Shown here one piece after another: positions 41,290 through 50,134 of a DNA stretch of 64,000 nucleotides (position 1 is the stretch's first letter; every line of letters starts with the position of its first letter). The notes beneath the pieces are model-generated. The model ran no database searches, was not told the origin of the DNA, and worked only from the letters and a program-made list of their open reading frames with translations. A program made the translations under genes and the position numbers. The stretch is taken from the NCBI GenBank assembly GCA_041389565.1, contig JAWKRP010000025.1, positions 1-64,000 on the forward strand, written 5' to 3'. Source of the stretch: JACKEQ01 sp041389565. GTDB taxonomy: Bacteria; Myxococcota_A; UBA796; GCA-2862545.

Positions 41290-42606
41290 CTACCGACGCC
41301 GAACCGCCAGCCCGAGCGCGCCCAGCACGAGTGCCCCCAGGAACGAGCCCGGCGAGGCGGACGAGCAGTTGCAGGTGCCCCCGTTCCCGCCGGTGTCGGG
41401 CGGCGGGATGATCACCGTGCTGCAGCCCTCGTCGGCCGTGCCGTTGCAGTTCTCGTCGACCGAGTTGTTGCAGACCTCGGTGGCGCCTTCGTGCACCCCG
41501 GCGTTGGTGTCGTCGCAGTCGCCCTGCACGTCGACGTGGTTCGGCGGAGCGTCGCACGCGATCACGGGCTCGGTGTCGTCGCGACCGAAGCCATCGCCGT
41601 CGAAGTCGGCGTACCACTCGGGCCCCTCGGTGATGTCGTTGTCGACGCCGCCGAGGCAGTCGTTGTCGATGCCGTCGCAGACCTCCGACGCGCCGGGGTT
41701 CACGTCGGGATCGTCGTCGTCGCAGTCGCCGCCCACCTCGACCGCGTCGACCACACACGGCGCGGGATTCCCGGAGTCTCCGTACCCGTCGCCGTCGAGG
41801 TCGTAGTACGCGAAGTCGTTGCCCACGAGCGGATCGGTGTCGTCGCAGTCGAAGCCGCCGCACACAACACTCTGTGCGTTGTCGTCGTCGACGTCGCACA
41901 CCACCGCCCACAGGCTGTTCCAGAACGACCGCTTGGCGATGATGCCGCACGCGTTGCCCGTGAAGAAGTCGTAGTCGGACGTGAGCAGCACGCGCTCCTC
42001 GAGCACCAGCAGGTCGCTCGAGAACGTGGTGGTGTCGATGGTGACGCTGTAGTTCTCGAGGATCGAGCCCACACCCGGATCGATGTCGCCGCAGGACTGC
42101 ACGCTCAGCGGGTTGCTCGAGCTCAGGACGCCGCCCGTGTTCACGACGGAGCCGGGCGTACAGGCGGGCTGGCCGGTGCCGACGTCGACCTGGTTGATGA
42201 ACTGGTAGCCCGACACGAGCTGCATCGAGCGACCGATGCCCGTGAGCAGCCCGTTGATGGTGGTGATCTGGAGCTCGCCCGCGGCCGCGGAGTCGCCCGC
42301 GACCACGAGATACCCGCCGCCGTCGAGGTAGGCCTCGACATCCGCGATCTGGCCGGCGTCGAACGCCAGCGTCGGACGGGCGAGGATCACGTACCGGTAG
42401 CCCGAGAGATCGAGGTTCGCCCAGTCGTTCCGGAAGTCGACCGAGCCGTTCAGCTGGGTCTGGACGTGCGTGCTGAAGTCTGTGGAGTCGGTCGTGGTGC
42501 CGCCGTTGCCGTGGTACCAGAGCACCGTGTCGGCCTGGCCGAATGCGGCGGCGGGAGTGGACAACAGGGCCGTGAGGCAGAGAGACCGGAACAAGGACAC
42601 CTCCAT
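41290..42606 (-). CDS. MopE-like metal-binding protein with MYXO-CTERM-type tail
   Basis: The 438-residue protein has a signal peptide (RSLCLTALLSTPAAAFG). An N-terminal domain of about 200 residues follows, with a GATase/ThuA-like start (ADTVLWYHGNGG) and YLDGGGYLVVAGDS. Next are three Asp/Cys-rich metal-binding units of the MopE type: FDCDDTDP, GDCDDDDPDVNPGASEVCDG and GDCDDTNAGVHEGATEVC. The tail TCNCSSASPG, then FLGALVLGALGLAVRRR, matches MYXO-CTERM-like sorting signals: Cys residues, a hydrophobic helix and a basic end. It is probably processed and surface-anchored. The ATG at 42606 is followed by the signal peptide. Function unknown. Confidence 0.87.
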   Translation of the reverse strand: MEVSLFRSLCLTALLSTPAAAFGQADTVLWYHGNGGTTTDSTDFSTHVQTQLNGSVDFRNDWANLDLSGYRYVILARPTLAFDAGQIADVEAYLDGGGYLVVAGDSAAAGELQITTINGLLTGIGRSMQLVSGYQFINQVDVGTGQPACTPGSVVNTGGVLSSSNPLSVQSCGDIDPGVGSILENYSVTIDTTTFSSDLLVLEERVLLTSDYDFFTGNACGIIAKRSFWNSLWAVVCDVDDDNAQSVVCGGFDCDDTDPLVGNDFAYYDLDGDGYGDSGNPAPCVVDAVEVGGDCDDDDPDVNPGASEVCDGIDNDCLGGVDNDITEGPEWYADFDGDGFGRDDTEPVIACDAPPNHVDVQGDCDDTNAGVHEGATEVCNNSVDENCNGTADEGCSTVIIPPPDTGGNGGTCNCSSASPGSFLGALVLGALGLAVRRR

Positions 42607-42662
42607 CACCCGAACCCTACCCGATGGAGCGCACACCGGTCCTGCCGAGGATTACGGTGGGC

Positions 42663-43331
42663 TTACAAGCCCAGGAGCCGCCGTCGGGCCAGCTGGCCCA
42701 CGCGGTGCGTGCTGATCGAGGGAACGCGCTCCTCGGTGCCCACCCGGAACGCGCCTTCCGGCACCGGACCCTCCACGACCCCGCCCAGCACGAGCCGGAG
42801 CGCGAGGTCTCCGTCGGTGAGCACGACCCCGTCGGCCCGACGCGTCAGGTGCCAGTCTCCGACCGAGGCCACCCGCACCTCCCCCTCCCGGTCGAGGCCG
42901 GCCACGAACCCGGGGTGTGTCGCCACGAAGCCCGCGCCCACGGGCCGCATCGCGACCGGAGCGTCGGGCAGGCGCCCCCACAGGAGCGTCGGGAGCGCAG
43001 ACGCATCGAGGCCGCCCACCAGGTCGCCCAGCGACACGCCCGCGTCGGCCTCGACGATCTCGCGGTCGCCCACGAGCTCGAGCCCCACGGCCCCGTCGGC
43101 GATCCGCAGGATGGCGGTGGGCTGCCCGAGCGGGTTCCGGAACGCCACATGGTGTCGCGCGCCCTCCACGAGCCAGGTGCCCGACCCCACCACGCGCCCC
43201 TCCGACCGGATCTCGAACGCCCGGCGCCCCGCGGGCAGCGGCTGGGAGGCCCGCTCGAGCACCGAAGCCGCCGTGAACCTCGCCGGCACGGCCTGGAGTG
43301 CGAGGCAGAGCGCGATCAGCGCCCGCGGCAC
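42663..43331 (-). CDS. Exported protein, LolA/LolB/DUF4292-like (tentative)
   Basis: The 222-residue product has a signal peptide (MPRALIALCLALQAVPA, GTG start). The mature part is a repetitive beta sheet: FEIRSEGRVVGSGTWLVEG, HHVAFRNPLGQPTAILRIAD, and GDLALRLVLGGVVEG. The curved antiparallel sheet pattern and size resemble LolA/LolB or DUF4292 lipoprotein-handling proteins, but no catalytic or lipobox residue confirms it. The GTG lies 16 bases inside the upstream TPR lipoprotein gene, so the two are translationally coupled. Confidence 0.65.
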   Translation of the reverse strand: MPRALIALCLALQAVPARFTAASVLERASQPLPAGRRAFEIRSEGRVVGSGTWLVEGARHHVAFRNPLGQPTAILRIADGAVGLELVGDREIVEADAGVSLGDLVGGLDASALPTLLWGRLPDAPVAMRPVGAGFVATHPGFVAGLDREGEVRVASVGDWHLTRRADGVVLTDGDLALRLVLGGVVEGPVPEGAFRVGTEERVPSISTHRVGQLARRRLLGL

Positions 43332-43774
43332 GAGGCCTCCGCGCGCAGCCGGAGCTCGGATGGACCGCTCGTGGCGATGCGGCACGCGCCCATCGGGAGC
43401 AGGGGCTCGAGCACACCCGCTGCACCGACCGGATCGGAGCTCGTCATCGCGAGACCGAGCCCGAGCTGGGCCTCCCACATGCCCGGCCTGCGCGCGAGCG
43501 CCCCCTCGAACGCCTGGCGGGCGTCTTCCGGACGTCCGGCCCTCAGCAGCAGCTCCCCACGGTGCACGTCGGCCCACGCCCCGGAGTCGAGCCGATCGAC
43601 CCACTCGTGCGCGCGCTCGGCCGCGGCGAGGTCTCCGCGAGCCTCCGACACGGCGCCCTTGAGGTACCAGCCCAGCGCCAGGGGGTCGGGCCGCGACGAA
43701 GCCGCGGGTGCCGCACTCTCGGGGGGAGACGCCGGCCCGCAGGACACGATCGTGAGGAGGACGGCCCACCGCAT
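43316..43774 (-). CDS. TPR-containing lipoprotein
   Basis: The 152-residue product has a lipobox (LLTIVSC, Cys12). The mature part has tetratricopeptide-type helices: ALGWYLKGAVSEARGDLAAA, DVHRGELLLRAGRPEDARQA and FEGALARRPGMWEAQLGLGL. The C-terminal Cys pair (GACRI, ASCRGR) could form a disulfide. It is the first gene of a two-gene unit and lies 21 bp from the divergent MFS gene. Likely a scaffold in the periplasm. Partner unknown. Confidence 0.75.
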   Translation of the reverse strand: MRWAVLLTIVSCGPASPPESAAPAASSRPDPLALGWYLKGAVSEARGDLAAAERAHEWVDRLDSGAWADVHRGELLLRAGRPEDARQAFEGALARRPGMWEAQLGLGLAMTSSDPVGAAGVLEPLLPMGACRIATSGPSELRLRAEASCRGR

Positions 43775-43795
43775 GGGAGCACGATAACCCCCAGC

Positions 43796-44977
43796 GTGGC
43801 GTCTCCCGACCCCGAACCCGCGCTCGTCCTCCGGCTGATGGCCTGGTACGTCGGAACCGTCGGCGCGCTCGCGCTGATGCCGTTCCTCGCGGTGCGCCTG
43901 ACGTCGGCGGGCTTCACGGATGCGGGCGCGACCGCCGTGCTCACGCTGTTGCCGCTCGGCACGCTGGTCGGGGGGCCGACCTGGGCGTGGGCGGTCGACC
44001 GCATGGGGCACGCGCGGCGGGCGCTGGTGGGCGCGCTCCTGATCAGCGCGCTCGCGCTCTGCGGCCTGCTGTCCGATCAGCCCTGGGTGGTGCTCATGGC
44101 CGTCGCGTGCTTCGCGTTCGGGCGCGCGCCGATCTTCCCGCTGGGCGACGCGCTCACGGTGTCCGCGATGGGGGCGCGGTACGGAACCGTCCGTGCGGTC
44201 GGGTCGATCGCGTACATCGCCGTCGTACTGTCGACCGGTGCGCTCCGCGACACCTGGCCGCTGTGGCCCGTGATCGCCGCGATCGCGCTGTTCTCTGTGG
44301 CCGCCGTGATCTCGGCCGGCCTGCCGAGCCCGTCGGTCACCCGACGCCCGGAGCGCGCCGACCTGGTGGCCCTGCTCCGCGATCCCGGCGTGGCGGGCCT
44401 GCTCGGGGTGGCGTTCCTGAACGGGCTGTCGCTCACCACGTACGACCACCTGTTCACGCTGCACCTCGAGCGGTCCGGGGTGCCGTCGTGGCTGTCGGGC
44501 GCGGCCGTGGCGTGGGGCGTGGCGGTCGAGGTGGCCGTGATGTTCGCGGCGGCACCGCTGATCGCCCGGCTGGGGGCGCCCCGCCTGCTGTTCGTGGCGT
44601 GCCTCGCGGGCCTCCCGCGGTTCGCCATCACGGCGCTCGCCATCGACCATCCGTTCGTGGTCGCGGCGTGCCAGGGCCTGCACGGGCTCCAGTTCGGCGC
44701 GTTCTGGGTGGCCGCCGTGCACCACATGTCCACGCTCGCGCCCCCGAACCTACGGCAGTCCGCGCAGGCGCTGCTCCCCGCGTTCGGGTTCGGTCTGGCG
44801 ACCCTCGTGAGCCTGGTGTCGAGCGCCACATGGCTCACATTCGGCACCACGCGCACGCTGTTCGCGCTCCTCCTGGTCCCGGCGGCCCTCGCGTCCGTCG
44901 CGGCCTGGCGTCTCGCGCGCTCGACCCCCTCCGCGCGTACCGGATCGGGCGTGCCTTCGCCCACCGAGCTGCGATAG
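43796..44977 (+). CDS. Major facilitator superfamily transporter (HcaT/MFS_1-like)
   Basis: The 393-residue protein has about twelve membrane helices. The signature of the phenylpropionate/HcaT-like branch appears at residues about 118-150: FPLGDALTVSA, YGTVRAVGSIAYIAVVLSTG. The usual motif A is weak (WAVDRMGHARRALVG). It probably exports or imports a small organic substrate by proton coupling. The start is GTG; no ATG fits before the first helix. GATAACCC just upstream serves the divergent region. Substrate unknown. Confidence 0.85.
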   Translation: MASPDPEPALVLRLMAWYVGTVGALALMPFLAVRLTSAGFTDAGATAVLTLLPLGTLVGGPTWAWAVDRMGHARRALVGALLISALALCGLLSDQPWVVLMAVACFAFGRAPIFPLGDALTVSAMGARYGTVRAVGSIAYIAVVLSTGALRDTWPLWPVIAAIALFSVAAVISAGLPSPSVTRRPERADLVALLRDPGVAGLLGVAFLNGLSLTTYDHLFTLHLERSGVPSWLSGAAVAWGVAVEVAVMFAAAPLIARLGAPRLLFVACLAGLPRFAITALAIDHPFVVAACQGLHGLQFGAFWVAAVHHMSTLAPPNLRQSAQALLPAFGFGLATLVSLVSSATWLTFGTTRTLFALLLVPAALASVAAWRLARSTPSARTGSGVPSPTELR

Positions 44978-45011
44978 ACTCCCAGGTGGCCCCCCGCCCA
45001 GTGGAGTGCGC

Positions 45012-45902
45012 ATGGATTCCCGCGGAACCGTCAGAGCGCTGGTCGCCCTGTTCATCGCTGTCGTCTTCGGCGGCGTCTCCGTCGTCGCCCTGTTCCAGCT
45101 CATCACGAGCTACCAGGCCCGCATCGACGAAGCCAAGAAGCCCGAGGACACCGTGATGGTCATCGTCGCCGCGCGCGACCTCTACCCCGGTGTCACCATC
45201 ACCGAAGACGACCTCGTCGCCGTCGAGATCCCCCCGCGGTTCCTCGCGGGCGGCGTGTTCCTCTCCCCCGAGCACGTCGTGGGCCAGCGTCCCCGCGAGC
45301 GCATCCTCGCCAACGAGTTCGTCCGCGCCTCGCGCCTCGCGAACCCCGAGTCCGGCGAGGGTCTCAACGCCATCATCCCCCGTGAGATGCGCGCCATCTC
45401 CGTCGAGGTCTCCGACGGTGCCGCCCTCTCCGGCTTCCTCGACCCCGGCAACTACGTCGACGTCCTCGTCACGATCGACCCCGAGGCCACCACCGGCCGC
45501 GGCGGCGAGGTCGAGACGCACACCCTGCTCCAGGCCGTCTTCGTCCTCGGCGTCAACAGCAAGGCCCAGAACGAGGCGATGGACGGGGGCGGACGCGGCT
45601 CCACCCGTCCCAGCGTCACCCTCCTCGTCACCGCCCAGCAGGCCGAGCAGATCGCGCACGCCGAGAACCAGGGCGAGCTCCGCCTGGCCCTCCGGAACGA
45701 CCTCGACAACAACTTCGTCGAGAGCCAGGGCGCCGACACCGAAGACCTGATCGGCTTCCTCAAGAAGAAGGAGGTCGTGCGCACGCGCGTGGCCGCGAAG
45801 CCCGCGCCCGCCGCGCCGGCTCCCGTCGAGCCCGCACCGGCGCCCACCGTGCTGCTCATCCAGGGCAACAAGGTGAAGACCGAGGAAGTCACCGCGGAGT
45901 AG
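45012..45902 (+). CDS. cpaB: Flp pilus assembly protein CpaB (isolated)
   Basis: The 296-residue protein has an N-terminal membrane helix (VRALVALFIAVVFGGVSVVA). A SAF domain follows at about residues 48-110 (MVIVAARDLYPGVTITEDDL, VVGQRPRERILANEFVRAS), then the RcpC/CpaB domain. The C-terminus has an Ala/Pro spacer (KPAPAAPAPVEPAPAP) and a basic end. CpaB links the secretin to the Tad/Flp pilus machine. No other pilus gene (secretin, TadA, TadB/C) is nearby, so it is out of its usual operon. TAGACT lies 31 bp upstream. A strong hairpin follows the stop. Confidence 0.88.
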   Translation: MDSRGTVRALVALFIAVVFGGVSVVALFQLITSYQARIDEAKKPEDTVMVIVAARDLYPGVTITEDDLVAVEIPPRFLAGGVFLSPEHVVGQRPRERILANEFVRASRLANPESGEGLNAIIPREMRAISVEVSDGAALSGFLDPGNYVDVLVTIDPEATTGRGGEVETHTLLQAVFVLGVNSKAQNEAMDGGGRGSTRPSVTLLVTAQQAEQIAHAENQGELRLALRNDLDNNFVESQGADTEDLIGFLKKKEVVRTRVAAKPAPAAPAPVEPAPAPTVLLIQGNKVKTEEVTAE

Positions 45903-45932
45903 GCCGCGGGTCGCATCCCCTCGAGCCTTCGT

Positions 45933-45962
45933 GAGCCAGGCCTCCCTCCGGATGCCTGGCTC
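45933..45962 (+). terminator. Terminator-like hairpin after cpaB
   Basis: GAGCCAGGC (45933-45941) pairs perfectly with GCCTGGCTC (45954-45962), a 9-bp GC-rich stem with a 12-base loop. It lies 30 bp after the cpaB stop, in the gap to the convergent helicase gene. There is no long T-tract. Confidence 0.6.
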
Positions 45963-45972
45963 TCGTGCGTCT

Positions 45973-45994
45973 GGGACCCCGCATGCGGGGACCC
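45973..45994. terminator. GC palindrome between convergent genes
   Basis: CCCCGCATGCGGGG is a perfect 14-bp palindrome flanked by GGGA and ACCC, which extend the symmetry with one A:A mismatch. It stands 8 bp from the end of the SNF2 gene and may act as its terminator. It lacks a loop and T-tract. Confidence 0.4.
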
Positions 45995-46002
45995 GGCGCC
46001 GC

Positions 46003-48972
46003 CTACGAGATGCTGGAGGCCTCGTCGAACAGGGCGCGGAGCTCGCTCGCCGAGAGCGACTTGAGGAAGCCGCCCTCCGTGCCGATGGCAGCGTCGGCGA
46101 GGTCTCGCTTCGAGGCCTGGAGCTCGAGGATGCGCTCCTCGACGGTGCGCTCGGCGATGAGCTTGTAGCTCACCACGGGCTTGTCCTGGCCGATGCGGTG
46201 GGCGCGGTCGGTGGCCTGCTGCTCGACGGCCGGGTTCCACCACGGATCGAGGTGCACGACGTAGTCGGCGGCCGTGAGGTTGAGCCCGGTGCCGCCGGCC
46301 TTCAGCGACAGCAGGAACACGGGCGGGCCATCGTCCGACTGGAAGCGGTCGATCACCGCCTGGCGGTCGCGCGTGGACCCGTCGAGACGGACCCAGTTGA
46401 TGCCGAGCTTCTCGAGGCGGGGCTCGACGCGGTCGAGCAGGCCCGTCCACTGGCTGAACACGAGCGCCTTGTGGTCTTCGAGCACCACCTCGACGAGGAG
46501 GTCTTCCAGACGGTCGAGCTTCGCGGCGTCCACGCCGAGACCGATGTCTCCGGGCAGCAGCGCGGGATCGCAGCACGCCTGACGCATGCGGAGCAGGGCC
46601 TCGAGCACCTGGAGCGCGGAGCCCCCGCCCGTCTTGTCGGCCAGCGCGCGCTGCACGTCTTCTCGAGCCGCGAGACGCACGGTGTCGTACACCTTGCGCT
46701 GATCGTCGGAGAGCGGGCACCGCACCACGATCTCGGTGAGCGGCGGCAGCTCGGTGGCCACCTGCTTCTTCATCCGCCGCAGGACGTAGGGGCGCACGCG
46801 GGCCCTGAGCGCCTTGCGAGCCCGCTCGCTGCCCGACTCGATGGGGCGCGAGAACCGCTCCCGGAACGCCTCCAGCGGGCCGAGCAGCCCGGGCATCAGG
46901 AACCGGAACAGGCTCCACAGCTCCTCGAGCCGGTTCTCCACGGGCGTTCCCGTGAGCGCCAGCCGGTGGAGCGAGCGCAGCTTGCACGCGGAACGGGCCG
47001 TCTGCGACGAGGGATTCTTGATGGACTGGGCTTCGTCGAGCACCACGTACGTCCACTCGCACTCGCGGAGCTGCTCGAGATCGAGCCGGAGCAGCGCGTA
47101 CGTGGTGAGCGTGAGGTCGGCGTCGTCGAGCTGGCGCTGGGGACCGTGGTAGACGTTCACCTTCAGCCCGGGCGTGAACCGCTTCGCTTCCGACTCCCAG
47201 TTGAGGAGCACGGACGTCGGCGCGACCACGAGGTGCTTCCCGCCGGCCTGCAGCATGGCGGCCAGCGCCTGGACGGTCTTCCCGAGCCCCATGTCGTCGG
47301 CGAGCACGCCGGAGAGCTGCATCTCGCGCAGGAACCCCATCCACTGGAGGCCGGCGCGCTGGTACGGGCGCAGGTCGGCATCGAGGCCCTTCGGGATGTC
47401 GACGTCGGGCAGCCCGTCGGCGCCTTCCAGCCACTCCCGCAGGCGCCGCAGATCGGGCGGAACGGTGCCCTTCGTGTCCTCCAGCAGCTCCACGAGCGCG
47501 GCCGTGGCGTGGCGCTCGATCCGCCCCGTGGCATCGCGCCCGTCGAGCAGCTCGCGCAGGAGGGCCCCGTGTTCCTTGAGCCAGTCGAGGGGCAGGGGCG
47601 CGTAGCCGCCGTCCATCAGGGGCACGAGCGAGCGGTTGTTGCGCCAGGCCCGCATCACGGTGTCGGGATCGGCATACAGCGCCGGACCGTCTTCCTCGCC
47701 CGTGTCGAACGCGACATCCAGGCGCCAGCTGCCGTCGTCGGTGCGCGCCACCTCGACGCGGGGCTGCACCGGACGGTTCTCGATCTGGAACCGCGCGGGG
47801 TCGACCCGCCCCTTCACGGGACCGTCGTGCTGCGCGAGCTTGTCGCGCAGGAACGCCACGGCGCTCTCGGGCGTGAGGCGGTGCTTGTAGCCCACCGGCA
47901 TGCCGAAGCGCGCCTCGAACCGCCGCACCACCGTGCGCTCCGCCGCCATGTCGCGCCCGGCCACCACGGTGCCGGACAGGCGCTCGAGCGAGCCGCCGGG
48001 GGTGATCTTCGCCACGGGAGGGTCGCCGTACACGAGGGTGGCCTCGACGGTCATCCCCTCGGGGACCTCCGCGAGCGCCAGCAGCACGCGCGGCTCGAGG
48101 TGGTGGTCTTCCGGGAGGCGGTCGGTCGCGACCTGCACCGGGATGCGCTCCCTGAGGCGCGGCAGGTAGTCGCTGACGAGCCGGGCGACCTCCTCGGCGG
48201 AGAACGTGACGCCGCGCAGCAGCATCTGCCGCTGGTCGCGGGTGAGCTGGCCGTGCGAGGTGGGCGTGAGCACGCCCTTCGTGAGGGCCGCGCCCCGGAA
48301 CAGCTTGTCGATCCCGGAGGGCCGGTACAGGCCGACCTTGAACGACTCCCCTTCGTCGGTGACGCGCACCTCGAACTCGGTCGGCTCCGACGACAGCTGC
48401 ACGGGATCACCGTCGAGCGTGGCGGTCGCCTGGCCCTCGAGGATGCGGAGCAGCCGGCGCAGGGCCTCCCCCGACAGCGGACCGCCCGGATGCATGGACA
48501 GCAGGCTCTCGGCCTGTGCATCGGCCCGCTCGACCAGCACGTTCGCTTCGGACAGCGTGGTCTCGAGGGGCACGACGCGGCCCGTCTTGTACACGAGCAT
48601 CCGCTGCACGGACAGCGCGCTCTTCACGCTGGTGAACGCGTACCGGAGCGTGACGGCGTACGTCGCGGTGGGCTCCGGGAGCGCCTGTCCCTTCTTCTCG
48701 GAGCGCGTGGAAGCGATGGCTGCGGCCGCCACGTGGATGCACGCATCCCCCGGCAGCTGGCAGTCACAGCCCCAGTCGGCCTCCTCGGGCCACAGGTAGA
48801 CCTCGTGGGGCAGCGCGCGCCCGTTGGCCTTCACCTTGAGGTGGATCTCCTCCCCGTCGTCGCTGACGCCGAGAACCGCGCCATCGCGGGCGAGTTGCAC
48901 GGCGACACCCCAGACGCGCGGCCCGGCGGCATCCCGCACCGCTTCCAACAGTCGGTCGAGGTCACTTCCCAT
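46003..48972 (-). CDS. SNF2-family helicase with SWIM zinc finger
   Basis: The 989-residue protein has an N-terminal SWIM finger with Cys69, Cys71, Cys78 and His80 (GCDCQLPGDACIH). A family-specific middle region of about 400 residues follows, and then SNF2 motor domains. Seen motifs: DDMGLGKTVQALAAM (I), LDEAQSIKN (II), LTGTPVENRLEELWSLF (III), FSQWTGLLDRVEP (IV), LSLKAGGTGLNLTAADYVV (V) and QATDRAHRIGQ (VI). Such SWIM-SNF2 proteins translocate on double-stranded DNA or remodel nucleoprotein. Their bacterial role is open, possibly transcription recycling as for RapA. Start is the ATG at 48972; upstream GTGs lack a ribosome site. Confidence 0.94.
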   Translation of the reverse strand: MGSDLDRLLEAVRDAAGPRVWGVAVQLARDGAVLGVSDDGEEIHLKVKANGRALPHEVYLWPEEADWGCDCQLPGDACIHVAAAAIASTRSEKKGQALPEPTATYAVTLRYAFTSVKSALSVQRMLVYKTGRVVPLETTLSEANVLVERADAQAESLLSMHPGGPLSGEALRRLLRILEGQATATLDGDPVQLSSEPTEFEVRVTDEGESFKVGLYRPSGIDKLFRGAALTKGVLTPTSHGQLTRDQRQMLLRGVTFSAEEVARLVSDYLPRLRERIPVQVATDRLPEDHHLEPRVLLALAEVPEGMTVEATLVYGDPPVAKITPGGSLERLSGTVVAGRDMAAERTVVRRFEARFGMPVGYKHRLTPESAVAFLRDKLAQHDGPVKGRVDPARFQIENRPVQPRVEVARTDDGSWRLDVAFDTGEEDGPALYADPDTVMRAWRNNRSLVPLMDGGYAPLPLDWLKEHGALLRELLDGRDATGRIERHATAALVELLEDTKGTVPPDLRRLREWLEGADGLPDVDIPKGLDADLRPYQRAGLQWMGFLREMQLSGVLADDMGLGKTVQALAAMLQAGGKHLVVAPTSVLLNWESEAKRFTPGLKVNVYHGPQRQLDDADLTLTTYALLRLDLEQLRECEWTYVVLDEAQSIKNPSSQTARSACKLRSLHRLALTGTPVENRLEELWSLFRFLMPGLLGPLEAFRERFSRPIESGSERARKALRARVRPYVLRRMKKQVATELPPLTEIVVRCPLSDDQRKVYDTVRLAAREDVQRALADKTGGGSALQVLEALLRMRQACCDPALLPGDIGLGVDAAKLDRLEDLLVEVVLEDHKALVFSQWTGLLDRVEPRLEKLGINWVRLDGSTRDRQAVIDRFQSDDGPPVFLLSLKAGGTGLNLTAADYVVHLDPWWNPAVEQQATDRAHRIGQDKPVVSYKLIAERTVEERILELQASKRDLADAAIGTEGGFLKSLSASELRALFDEASSIS

Positions 48973-49061
48973 CCCGACAGCACTAACGGGCCCGGGGCCC
49001 GCGCTCACCGTCCGCGTCGAAGTTGCTTGACATGACCGGGTCGGCGGGACACCCGGAACAC

Positions 49062-49682
49062 ATGGATGCCATTCCCCTTCCCTCGGCCGTGGGGTCTCTC
49101 GCAGACCTCTCGGGCCGCCTCGACAACGCAACCCACGCCGAGCGGCTCGCCTGGGCGTACACGCTCGATCAGGCCGAGCAGCTCAAGCTGTACGACCTCG
49201 CGCGCGGAACCACGATCACGGTCGACGACGTCGTGCTCCCCGACGGTGCGGTGTTCATCCACTCCGGCAAGAACGGGCTCCCCGTGATGAACCGGTTCGA
49301 GAAGCGGTTCGCGCGGCTCGGTGACGAGATCGTCGGGTACAACCACCAGCCCACCCTCGGCGGCCCGTTCAACTTCATCGCGAAGCGGATCACCGGTCCG
49401 GGCCACTACACGGCGTACAACAGCCCCGACGGCGACGGCGGCATCTGGATCGACTACCGCCGCATCCCGTCCCGCCGGCACCCGGAGTTCCCGGCCCTCA
49501 TCGACAACGACCACGGCCTGCGTGCGCTGATCTTCGGCAACATGGTCGACGTGGTGCGCCGCGCGAGCCGCGACGTGCTCATCGGCAACGCGTTCAAGAA
49601 CAAGGGCCGCGCGAAGACCTTCCTGTCGCGGTTCGGCTCCCGCTTCCCCACCGCTCCGTTCGTGCTCGTCCAGAACCGCTGA
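49062..49682 (+). CDS. Conserved hypothetical protein
   Basis: The 206-residue soluble protein has a helical N-terminus (LADLSGRLDNATHAERLAWA, YTLDQAEQLKLYDLARG) and a beta-rich middle (VFIHSGKNGLPVMNRFEK). The glycine/proline segment NHQPTLGGPFNFIAKRITGP follows, with a basic C-terminal end. No known family or active-site motif recognised. Two in-frame upstream starts (49032 ATG, 49023 TTG) exist. I chose 49062 since GGA precedes it and the conserved-looking helix begins soon after. It is divergent from the helicase gene. Confidence 0.72.
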   Translation: MDAIPLPSAVGSLADLSGRLDNATHAERLAWAYTLDQAEQLKLYDLARGTTITVDDVVLPDGAVFIHSGKNGLPVMNRFEKRFARLGDEIVGYNHQPTLGGPFNFIAKRITGPGHYTAYNSPDGDGGIWIDYRRIPSRRHPEFPALIDNDHGLRALIFGNMVDVVRRASRDVLIGNAFKNKGRAKTFLSRFGSRFPTAPFVLVQNR

Positions 49683-49684
49683 GC

Positions 49685-50122
49685 ATGGCGGAGTTCGAAG
49701 AGAGCACCGCCACACCCGCGCCGATCGCGGGGGCGCTGCTGATCGGGGCCGGAGTGGTGCACCTCTGTACCGCCCTGATGCACGGCGGGTTCGTGATGCT
49801 CGGCCTCGGCATGGTGGCGGTCGACCCGGAGATCCATCGCGATCCCGACGCCCTGCCCCTCGTCACCGGCGTGCTGCTGTGCTTCCTGGTGCCCGACGTG
49901 GTGTCGTCGGCCGTGGGCGCGCTCCAGGGCGTGTTCGGGCTGCGGGCACGCCAGATCGGCCCATCGTCGCTGTCGCTCGCCGTCGCGCTGCTCGGCGTGC
50001 TGTGGCCGATGTGCCGCGTGGTGATGGACGTGCTCACGTGCCAGTGCACGACGTTCGTGCTCTACCTGCCGCCGATGCTGGTGAGCCTCGGCGCGGTGGT
50101 GTTCATCACGCGCAGGGAGTGA
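49685..50122 (+). CDS. Four-helix membrane protein
   Basis: The 145-residue product has four hydrophobic helices, such as IAGALLIGAGVVHLCTALM, VTGVLLCFLVPDVVSSAVGA and LSLAVALLGVLWPMCRVVMD, and ends with VSLGAVVFITRRE. A CQC pair lies between helices three and four. No family recognised. Its ATG is 2 bp after the preceding stop, so it is probably in one unit with it. No clear ribosome site, consistent with coupling. Confidence 0.75.
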   Translation: MAEFEESTATPAPIAGALLIGAGVVHLCTALMHGGFVMLGLGMVAVDPEIHRDPDALPLVTGVLLCFLVPDVVSSAVGALQGVFGLRARQIGPSSLSLAVALLGVLWPMCRVVMDVLTCQCTTFVLYLPPMLVSLGAVVFITRRE

Positions 50123-50134
50123 CGGCCTGCGGCC

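Noticed and set aside
41277..41296. Direct repeat of ACGCCTACCG (two copies) at the recJ end
   Set aside because: A single 10-bp duplication at a gene end, no sign of a target-site duplication or element.
49027..49032. TTGACA as -35 for the gene at 49062
   Set aside because: No -10-like hexamer follows at 16-18 bp, and it overlaps an alternative start codon.
45931..49035. A 1034-residue plus-strand ORF opposite the SNF2 gene
   Set aside because: Shadow of the helicase, whose motifs I to VI are intact on the minus strand. Composition is low-information.
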